From: Xiphydria camelus
Taxonomy: Eukaryota; Arthropoda; Insecta; Hymenoptera; Xiphydriidae
Direction of reading: 5' to 3'
DNA length: 64,000 nt
NCBI GenBank assembly: GCA_963678675.1
Contig: OY783194.1
Span: 23,538,278-23,602,277 of the forward strand
The position numbers and the translations under genes were made by a program. Positions 55,084 through 64,000 of this stretch are shown one piece after another; within the stretch, counting starts at the first letter, position 1, and every line of letters starts with the position of its first letter. The notes below the pieces were generated by a model, which saw only the letters and a program-made list of their open reading frames with translations, did no database searches and was not told the origin of the DNA.

Positions 55084-56319
55084 TAAAAATTCACCCATCG
55101 AGCCGCCGATACTGTACGACAGGATACGTGAGGAACTCGGCGAGGTATCATCGGTTAACTTTCCGCCGGAATCGCAACTCCATTCCCATCTGATATTAAG
55201 AAACTTTTCAGCGAGACTACCTCGCCGCTCGCTCGATATGAGGGGGCGCTTACACCGCGCGTCGTTAGTACTGTGCGTCGGACGGGGGCAGGCTAAACAC
55301 CCAGTCGGCCGCTCGTACCGCGATGCATCCCGCGCGAAATCTGGGCGAGCGAGTCAAATACTTTCCATTCGCTCTCGCCGGTCATCCGGAAACAAACAAT
55401 CCACTCGGAATGGGAACGGTGTCTAATTTGGTCTCTTGAGGCTCGGGCAATAAGCCTAATGGAAGACGCTCGTTATTCCGCGGGGATCTTCCACTAAACA
55501 TCGAAGATGAAGAATTCATGGAAGCGACGGTTCAACGAATGCCGTGGGCAATGAACCTGACTCGTGTTGTATATCCTTCTCTGCGGAGACTCAATGAAAC
55601 GGTAATGAATGGGAATGAGCACTCGGCCTATCTTAACTGATGGTACTTGAGGACCAAGTGTTCAGTGACCGCTGTGAACTGCGTACAGATATCATTTATG
55701 TTTTCTGATCATTCTGAATAATATAGAGAACCTGACATTCGTTTTGTTTTCTACAAAGCAACTTCCGTTAGGCTTTATCATCGTAGTCTTCGATGAACTT
55801 GAGAGGTCATCTTTTTTAACCCTCCTTGGGTGATATTTCACCTATTTTCAATTTCGAAGAGTTCTATTTATCCTAATTTACAAACCATAGGATTGACTTT
55901 CAATGCATTTGCTCAAAACGTAATCTTACGGCAAAAATACATTATTTCATAGCCTAAATTAAAATACACAAAACAAATTAACATGTTACATGAATAATCT
56001 TTGAGTAATAGTTCACCCATACATGTTATTAATCTGGGTCATCGTCTATTTGTTTACGTGCGCCTTTGTGGTTGAAGCCAGCCGCTGATGCTTGTTGACG
56101 TAAATTCGCGATATACAATATAATACAAAATCGAGAAACCAGAGGTAGAAACTCTTTTGTTTCTTAATTTTCAAAGTAGCAGTTAAATTGTTGTTTAAGA
56201 GACTACGAGGCATCTGAACAGTATTGTTTTAAATCGCAGACTAAACAGTGATTTCATAAAATTAGTATTGGGTGAAACATCAGCTGTGTGCGGGCATTTG
56301 TGTAGGAAGAAAAATTAAA
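55084..56319. other. Unassigned; CpG-rich to about 55500
   Basis: A 118-codon plus frame (55070-55426) overlaps the mariner end and has no domain. A TTAACCCTCCTTGGG string at 55816 resembles a TTAA-element end without a visible partner. Confidence 0.3.
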
Positions 56320-56844
56320 TACAGGGTGAGGCAGTGAAACGGCACGATTTCAGTTCGGGCTGAGGACCTTGGTGGGGGGTCACGAGAGTGGGAGACTGGA
56401 CCTTTATCGTCAAAACAGGTGAAAATGTTAGTAGCCATGGAATGTTGGTGCAGTGAGCAACGCTCGTTTGCTGTTTAGGCTTCTTACAAAAATTCGGATA
56501 GTTTTGTTTTGTTAATACTCAATGCGCTTTCCGTCGTGAGTTTAATTTACCCCCAAGGGCTCCCGTATCATCTAAAACCAGAGAAGATTTGAAAGAGCGA
56601 ATTGGGCAAGAAATAAACAACATTCTCTGTTATGCAACGTCATGAACGGATTCACTCTCAGGCTCCGATAATGTGTGAAAAAACAAGGACGTCATCTGTC
56701 TGACACCATCTTCAAAATATGATTATTTTTCATGTAAATCTCCATTAATGTAGACCTGATTTATGCTAAAATAAAACAACTTTTTTTTTATCTGTATTTT
56801 TTTGCGATTTTTTAAAATCCTGTCGTTTCACTGCTTCACTCTAT
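56320..56844 (+). mobile_element. Internally deleted Tc1/mariner-like transposon
   Basis: TACAGGGTGAGGCAGTGAAA and the inverse of TTTCACTGCTTCACTCTA frame ~525 bases, with TA at both ends. Inside, frames carry an N-terminal helix-turn-helix-like piece (QRSFAV...ASYKNSDSF, then AFRREFNLPPRAPVSS) joined directly to a C-terminal piece (KTREDLKERIGQEINNI). The whole catalytic DDE core is missing. This is an internal deletion derivative, now also frameshifted. Confidence 0.7.
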
Positions 56845-57708
56845 ACTCGACATATAGTAAATAGTAATACACGACTAAATTAATCTGCTATTTTCGATGC
56901 TGTGGACCTTCAGGTTCGTTAAAGTCCAAAGAAAGGAAAATATTGAGCAAATGCAAAAAGCGGCAAGAATGTATATGTATATTTAGAATACTCATTACCT
57001 ACAGGTATAATACTTTTTTTATATGTCTCAAATACATAACTTTTTAAATTTTATGTACGACACTGATGAAGCATATGCTACACCACTTCTTTTTTGCATT
57101 CTGTTTGAATTGATGGTTATTAGTTTGTTGATAACTATCGAAAAAACAGTTTATAAACAAAATCATCTGGCAAAAGTATCTATCTTATTAAAAAAATGTT
57201 TATATCCTAACCCCATTCATCGCCACGCTGATGCTCATAATATCAATCCCACGTGACCCGCTCTATCGAGAGATCGGAAAATGCGCGCGATCCGCTCGCA
57301 CCCCCGGAATTGGCTGCAACAGAACCCGCCGCGATTCGACACGAGAAAAGCCGGGAATAAGGCGGGAATCGACGATTCGAGAGTAAGTCGCTCCCGATAT
57401 CTTCGTTCGTGCACCCTACCCCCACCTCGGCTACGGAATGCACCAGACAATCGAAGACACTCGACGTTCCATTTCCGGAACGATATAAGACGAATTCACC
57501 CCCCCCCCCCCCCCGCCTCGCTTCACCTCTTTCCAGCTCCTCATCTGTCACCCCACGCGCCGCTCTTTCTCGTACTTTCTCATTCTCTCTTCTCCTACGA
57601 CGAATGGGAAACAAACACCTGCTTATTCAGGCAAAATGGTGTGCTACTATAGACAACATATGGGTATACTATTGGCGCCTCTAGTGTTGGAATTATCCCA
57701 AGCGTAGT
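56845..57708. other. Unassigned, with repeat end and C tract
   Basis: 56951-57045 is a solitary right end of the AT-rich foldback family (GCAAAAAGCGGC..., ATACATAACTTTTT). 57250-57600 is GC-rich with overlapping 123-codon frames in opposite directions and no domain. A run of 16 C is at 57499-57514. Confidence 0.4.
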
Positions 57709-57999
57709 GACATTTGGTCATTTGGTTATCCGTTTTAAACATTATAATCCATACTTCCATACTAATGTGCTAATATACTAATTAATATTGATATATTAAT
57801 ACCAATATATTAATGCTAATATATTAATAAACCGACATAGTGATTATTTGGTTATCAGTAATGACATTTGGTCATTTGGTTATCCGTTTTAAACGGTATA
57901 ATCCATACTTCCATACTAATGTGCTAATTGATATATTAATACCAATATATTAATGCTAATATATTAATAAACTGACATACTGATATATTAATACCAGTA
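57709..57999. repeat. 154-bp tandem duplication
   Basis: GACATTTGGTCATTTGGTTA begins at 57709 and again at 57863. TCCGTTTTAAAC, CCATACTTCCATACTAATG and an ATATATTAAT-rich tail follow in both. The second unit has lost ~17 bases in the AT-rich part. Confidence 0.85.
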
Positions 58000-58262
58000 A
58001 TATCATAAATACGAAAATGAGTGTCTATACGCTTGTTACGTCTCTTCACGGTTAAACTACCGAACCGATTTCGATGAAATTTGGCAAAAAGGTGGCTTAA
58101 AGCTTAAAAAGGGATATAGATTATGTGACGTCATCATAAATTCAATATGGCGGAATTCAATGAAATCCGGCAGGCGACATAATAACATTGACAATAATCG
58201 TCAATTCAAAAAAGTATAATAATTCAAATTCCATGCGGACAAAATCACGGCTAACAGCTAGT
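58000..58262 (+). mobile_element. Short Helentron/HINE-type element
   Basis: The 3' end ATGCGGACAAAATCACGGCT followed by AACAGCTAGT is the HINE signature. The interior has CTACCGAACCGATTTCGATG, typical of insect HINEs. A TGACGTCA octamer is at 58126-58133. Confidence 0.7.
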
Positions 58263-58316
58263 TCACTATAATTCTGATTAAATTATCATAATTAAAAACC
58301 ACCATGCATGTACCAT

Positions 58317-58522
58317 ATGAGGTTAAACTTACTCGCCAGGAAATAAACTTCAATCACTATTATCTCATTATTTATGAACTTTTGGCTGCATCGATATAAG
58401 ACTTTATTGTAGCTAAAAATGTAATCTTCAAAAAAGTATTACACAATTATGAACCAAAAGCTAGTAAATACTAAGATAATAGTGATCGAAGTTTCTTTCC
58501 TGGCGAGTTAGTTTAGCCTCAT
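58317..58522. mobile_element. ~200-bp foldback element, copy 2
   Basis: The left end ATGAGGTTAAACTTACTCGC and right end GCGAGTTAGTTTAGCCTCAT are inverse-like, and AATCACTATTATCTC / GATAATAGTGAT extend the arms to ~60 bases. Related to 3256-3445. Confidence 0.8.
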
Positions 58523-60755
58523 GTTATATACGCCAACTTGCAACCTTGTAATTTGCGAATCTGTCCTTACGATTGTTCGAAGTTTCGCCACTAGAGTGAA
58601 AGCTGGCGCTAGCGCTCATTCTACGCGCTCTCTCTATACTGGTCGACTTTACTTCACGACTGTACAATCGCTAGTGTGCAAGCGGTCTTCGCTTCACTCT
58701 ACAGACTGTAGCGTCTGACTTCTTCCAATGTATGGAAAACTGCAACATTGTACGCAGAGCTAGCAACTGTGTTTCGCCCGTATATATACACAGGTATTTA
58801 TTTTTCACGAATTTCTCCTAGCTCATGTATCCGATATACGACTTTTGTATACCTCGTACGTATCGCACCTTTAGTTACAGGGGTTCAATGCGAACTGCGA
58901 GGTCAGCTCTCGGTTTACACCTTCACATAGGTACGACTCGCAGGGCGACGCGCGTACGAACGCCCAGAACTCGCGGCGTTCCTTACACGCGCCGCGTACA
59001 CAAATCGCCCGCGATTTTTCCGTCTCGACTGCGCGCCCACAGGCGATACAGGCTCTCCCGGATGATATACATCGTATGAATGCACAATGCAACCAGCATT
59101 GCAACCGCGGAGGCATTCATCGTCGCGTTCGAATTGAAACTCGGTCCGCTCATATTTTCTGGGCGCAAACTTGATTAAAGCAAACCACCCGGCCTTTTAA
59201 ACGAGAAAACACAGCACGGCACTGGCTGTCGTTGCGGCGTGTGAAGTCTGCCATGGCAAATGCAATTTTATGCCTCGGCTTTTCCATTCTGCCGGCAGCG
59301 AAGCGCTGTTTCTTTTTTTTTTGTGCGGCGCGGGCTTGTCGCTTCTCCAGCTTCCCGCCAATTGGCAACGGGTGAGCGAACAGCGCGACGTGAGTGTCAC
59401 GGGATCGAAGTTTCATCGATCTTCTTGTTAACGCATTCGGACATAGATAAATCTCTTTTTGGGGGATCAGAGATACAGCAAAGTATGGCTCAAAGATAGG
59501 CGAATAAATTTGCAGTCGATTACATTTCCTGAGTCATAAAATTAAATGCTTATAGTATAATTTTCTAGTGATTTTCATCGTCATATCTATGACGAACGTT
59601 GAGTGATTTACTATTAACCCTCATACGGTCCTCAAGTCTATATAACCCATAGTATTCAATATTGATGAATTGTGATTATGCATTTAGAGATAATTTTCTA
59701 AAGCTTTTAGATATTGTTTTTTTTTTCACTTTCATCTGCTTGCTTTCAAATTTCTTTGGAGGTATAAATCAGACCATGATATCATTCACGTAGCCTTATT
59801 TTTTATAGTTCACAACGCACAATTTAAAAATAAATAGTTTTGAATCATTGCAGAAGATACAACGTTGTAGTCGCAATATAATTTTTTTGTGTTCACTCAA
59901 AATTGCCCAAGTTCGAACAAATAAAGTGAAAAAAATAAAATAATAATTGCAAAGTTAAAAGCCAAAGAGATCGTAGATTTTAGCCTACACGCCCTTTGGC
60001 CTTTAGTTTTTTTATTTCACTATGTTTGGACTTTCTTTTACGTATTTCTATCAGTTGCGAGAATATTTTCTTACAAGCCCTTTTGGCCTTTACAATGATA
60101 AGAGGGCGTAAGCAGCGTATACGACCTTTAAGCATTAATAAGGTATTATCAAAAAACTATTTTTACTATTACATATTTTTACAGAAAATTTCGAGATATC
60201 ATTCAATGAAACTAATGTTTAATATATTAATATATCTCAGTTTTAAATACTTATCAATGAACCTGCCTACGTTATCTTTAAATGCATTTCACCGAAAATC
60301 GCATTTCGCTTTATTTGCATCGAAAATTAATAAGTTTGTCATTATAAAAATGAACCTTCAGACGTGTTCGACGGAACATAGCGCATCTGCTTACGATCAC
60401 TAGAATTCTATCCGCGTCACTATTCGCGAGCTCTCGTTTAATCGTCGGTCAAAACTTATTCGGCGCTCCAACCGTCGCGATTAAACTGGGATCACAGACG
60501 AACCATTCCGAAGCCGCACTCAATCGCGTTATTTAAACGCTGCTCTAGAGAAAAGAGCCGCGAGAGTGAAAATTCATTAATCGCGTTACCCACGGAAGCA
60601 GCAGTTGCAAAATCAGTCGGAGCTTGCACGTCAAAGCGAGCTTGAATAATCGAATGGACCGGAAAGTCGATTTCGCCTTTGTTCTCGCCTTTCCAGTCGA
60701 TGGCTATCGAGAGAAATACTCGCTCGGAGTTCTTCTTCGTCGTATTCGAAGCCGC
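58523..60755. other. Unassigned; CpG-rich 58540-59420 and 60400-60750
   Basis: Many overlapping 60-88 codon frames on both strands without domains. A TTAACCCTCATACGG string at 59614 could be a TTAA-element end, with no partner seen. The AT-rich middle holds a 135-codon plus frame (59996-60403) of no recognisable family. Confidence 0.3.
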
Positions 60756-61483
60756 CTCCGCGGAAAGGTTATAAGTATATTTCAGATATTAAAAAAAAAT
60801 GTTTAATATAGATATATAACGAATGTTCAAAATATGTATGCACGTTTTCGCCGATTTTGTATAATTCGCAAGTACTTAAAACAAAGAATATACTTACTTC
60901 CAATTTTCTAATAATGCCAATAGTTTTAAATATATTTTGATTATACAAAAAAATGTTTTTTTCGTATATTCAAAATATACTTAAGATGTGTGTATGATAA
61001 ATATATTTTATTTAAGTACTCGCGAAGTAAGTATACAGAAAGTGGTAAAAACGTATATATTTTGACTTCATGTAACATGTGTTACGGCCAACTCTTATGT
61101 AAATAAGATATATTATATATACATACACACATATATATACTATATACGTTTTCGATGCTTTTGGTATACTTTTCAAGTTATCAAAATATATTATACCTCA
61201 TTCATTTTGAATATAATTTGAGCGTATACGAAGAAAAAAATATTTATATTTCTCATATATAATCGAAATATACACATTTAAAAATATTAGCTGCTCAAAA
61301 AAATTGAAAATAAAAAAGTTTTTGTTAATACGACACTTACAATATATATAAAATATATAAAATATATTTTCAGTACTTGCCAAGTATGCAAAAAGCGGCA
61401 AAAACGTATATATTTTCTTTTATTCGTTACAGATGTTAATTTCTTTTGTTCATATCTCAAATATATAACTTTTCCGTAGGACC
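60756..61483. mobile_element. AT-rich foldback MITE family, copy 4 (dimer-like)
   Basis: The left end CCTCCGCGGAAAGGTTATAA and right end ATAACTTTTCCGTAGG. The interior contains two successive units: TTCAAAATATGTATGC with TAATTCGCAAGTACTTAA near 60828-60880, and a second half from ~61090 with ACGTTTTCGATGCTTTTGG. It looks like a tandem or head-to-tail copy. Confidence 0.65.
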
Positions 61484-62479
61484 GCCGTTCCTACCGAGCG
61501 TAGGAAACTCGATTCCTTTTGTATTATACCATAAGTTTCTTCATATTCGAATGTACTTAATAATCAGCGTTTTAGAGAAGCGTATGTGCGCGGCTAATTG
61601 ACCAGGTCGACGGCGACGTGGAAACGGAGCAACGGTCGTTCTCCACCTCGTTTCGCAATTTGATTTGGCTGGCGCAGGTGTGACGAATTGCCGCGTTAAA
61701 TATTGAAATTGGAGCGCGTTGTGTTTTGCTCTCTCTTCTTATTCCCTCTATCTATCTGCCTCTCTCTGTTTTCCTCTACTAAACTTAATTCATTCGTCCA
61801 TTCTGCTCTTCGCCTCATTGTATGCAGCCTTCGTTATTTGCTTAATATTTCACACATAAGCGTTTTGCCATGGCATTTCAACTCCCTCTGTGTTCATTAT
61901 TAAAAAATTAGTTTTCCTATGCTGCAGAAACTATAAGCTTCAAAAATAGACTGTAACACGAATCAATAAATTGTTATTATTTTGTTGTCAAACAAGTAGG
62001 TTAAAATGGTATTATCGGTTGCTTTTTTCTAAAAAGTAGGAAAAGCTGCCAATATTTTTCTTAAACTTTGTTTTTGTGAATCATAAAATTCTTGAAGCTG
62101 ACGACTGCCTCTCAAGGCTTTTAAAACTTTAATCGTTAATATCTCTTGAACTATTGGTGATAAATGTATTGTCAAGGTAGTCATTCGAAGGAAAATTTAA
62201 TTCTCTACCACGTTGGTTATAATGAAAAGCGTCAAAAAGTCAATATTTCGAAAGATAGGTACTTACAGAGCTTCAAAATTATTTTTGAATAAAAATTAAA
62301 TTTAATGTCTATTACCTTAAATCAACATTTAAAAGTCATCAACGATTAACTTTATGTGCAAATTTTCCCCGTTTTCTCCCATCAAATTTCAAATATTCTC
62401 TTTCTTGAGTACAAGAACAAAGAGTAAATAATGTCGATTTTCTCCATCTATACAAGAAAAGCAATGAGACTGAAGCATG
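61484..62479. other. Unassigned AT-rich stretch
   Basis: No gene or clear repeat seen. Confidence 0.3.
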
Positions 62480-63178
62480 CATCAGGATATTTCACTCAGA
62501 ATAATCATCATGTTTACTTCCGTTATTCGTCATTTCGTGAACAAATCTTTCAAATAAAAGTTGTTTGATATCGAGGATGATACATGATGCATGCAACAAA
62601 TTTTTGATAGCATGTGTTGTCTACAAAGTATAAAAGTAAACTCCATTTTTTCCTACAAAATTTATTATTCTTATTCTTGTAAAAGTTATACATTTCTTAT
62701 TAGTCTCGATAAACTCTCCAACTTCTATGGAAGTTAAAAATATTAAGTTTCATATAAAAAAATTTAGGAGACTTTAATACCTGAGTACAGGTTTTCAAAA
62801 ATGTATTTACATGTATAATATGTCCTCTTCAACACCAAAAAACTTTTATTTGAAAGACTCGTTCGTCAAATCGCACATAAATATAATCCAAAAGTATCAC
62901 TATACGACATTTTTGCCGTATGCAACAGTGACATTAAATCAGTAGTAACCAGTGTGCGAGCAAATTGTAAATACTTTTTTCATCTTAACATAAAAATCCT
63001 AAATACTTCATCCACATAAAGCCACATTATTTCGCTTTCATTTTGATTGGAAGTTTTAAAAATAATGGTTCTCCTTAAAAATTTAGTTTTTGGTATAGTG
63101 GCGATTTAGGAATATGTGTGCGAAATGACAAATAACGGAAATAAACAGGATGACTGTTCTAAGTGTAAAACCCTGTAT
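62480..63178. mobile_element. ~700-bp MITE with ~55-bp terminal repeats
   Basis: The left end CAGGATATTTCACTCAG...TTACTTCCGTTATTCGTCAT and right end ATGACAAATAACGGAAATAA...GTAAAACCCTGTA are inverse over ~55 bases with scattered mismatches. The interior is AT-rich without coding. A solo end lies at 51094-51153. Confidence 0.7.
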
Positions 63179-64000
63179 ACGTAGTACGTATTTATCCCAA
63201 ATTGTACTCGTAATTGACGATGGGCTCTATAGTGATCTCAATCCCAATATAAACTCCCACGGTGCAGATAAGATGGATACGACTGTCGTATAACGCTACG
63301 TATATACGCAGCTCACTCGTCGCTCCGCCAGGTGGCTACGATAAACTCATAGCGCGTCGTCCCCGGCGAGCTCTAGAAATACCACCGCGCGATTGAATCC
63401 TCCCATATCGAGAGTGTGCCGTTCCTGTCGTAAGCAGAGTCGTTCCTCCTTTGAATCGACCGTAACGCGGATATACGTGATAGTTTTCGCTTTTACGTCC
63501 CACGAGTAATGGTGCACCCGCGCATCTGCATCACTCCGATTAATTTCCTCCGCGCGCGTCGCCAGCTGCGACGAACGCGTAGCAGAGGATACTCAGTCGG
63601 GAATTCAGAAAGAGGCGCTTTTAATATTTCTCTTTATAATATCTACCGCGTAAAGTTAGTCGACATATTTTTCAACTGTATTTTTCACGGCGAATGTGTA
63701 AACAAGATAAAAAATATCGATTCGGTTTGGAAGAAATGATTTTCTGAAAATTGAATTTATCAAAAACGAAGGTGGAACATATTTGAACTATTCGATACGG
63801 TTGCTGAAAGCTGTTAAATCAGATACTTTAATGAAATTGAATTTAGGGCTAATGTAGGACTACGTTGAATGCTCCTGTTTTAGGTGTAACGAGACTTAGA
63901 TGGTTTAATATAATATATATACATAATTTTCTTCGCGATGAGCTACCCCCAAAATTATTTAGATAGATTCTATTCATACGAAGACATCAGTTTTATTACC
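63179..64000. other. Unassigned right edge, CpG-rich to 63600
   Basis: A 76-codon plus frame (63509-63739) has no domain. Nothing else recognised. Confidence 0.3.

Noticed and set aside
59996..60403. 135-codon plus-strand frame
   Set aside because: The translation is Phe/Leu/Lys-rich, as AT-rich DNA gives by chance, with no domain and no splice or promoter evidence.
1..64000. tRNA, rRNA, CRISPR array, bacterial or organelle insert
   Set aside because: No T-loop GGTTCGAATCC-type box with a matching A-box, no rRNA core sequence, no regularly spaced short direct repeats with unique spacers, and no operon-like packing of frames.

Overview
The window looks like nuclear DNA of an insect. It is AT-rich, lightly coding and dense with class II transposons and their short derivatives: mariner, piggyBac-like TTAA elements, Helentron-type HINEs, many foldback MITEs and one intact transposon carrying an insect-style transposase gene. 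CpG is not depleted and several GC/CpG-rich blocks stand out. That fits Hymenoptera, but the order is an inference.

Only one host gene is convincingly coding. At 12328-14148 (+) a GC-rich exon encodes 607 residues of a low-complexity Pro/Ser/Gln protein with five RRxHS-type repeats. It ends at a good splice donor and is preceded by four short upstream ORFs. The protein is not recognised. A second possible host fragment is a THAP zinc-finger first exon at 19398-19522 (-).

The most complete system is a 3366-bp DNA transposon at 22668-26033. It has identical 32-bp terminal inverted repeats, a 4-bp AAAT duplication and a three-exon minus-strand gene that splices cleanly into a 609-residue protein with a plausible DDE core. 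It looks intact and perhaps recently active; the Sola superfamily is the closest guess.

The rest is a layered record of transposition. A decayed 1.28-kb mariner (53273-55083) is split at a TTAA by a 527-bp MITE, and two more copies of that MITE lie at 37836-38358 and 40083-40604. One of these sits inside another repeat whose uninterrupted copy is also in the window, at about 26692. A piggyBac C-terminal remnant (30694-31016) shares its end with a 707-bp MITE at 3730-4436. Palindromic families include an identical 120-bp pair (853, 47285), a GTTGGCCCC hairpin family in two pairs (21.4 kb, 27.3 kb), AT-rich foldback elements in five places, a 1.3-kb palindrome (20030-21346), and a 500-bp MITE carrying CCAAT and CRE octamers. 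A hammerhead-ribozyme-like motif (5022-5065, minus) lies in a small retroelement-like insert. No LTR retrotransposon, tRNA, rRNA or CRISPR array was recognised.
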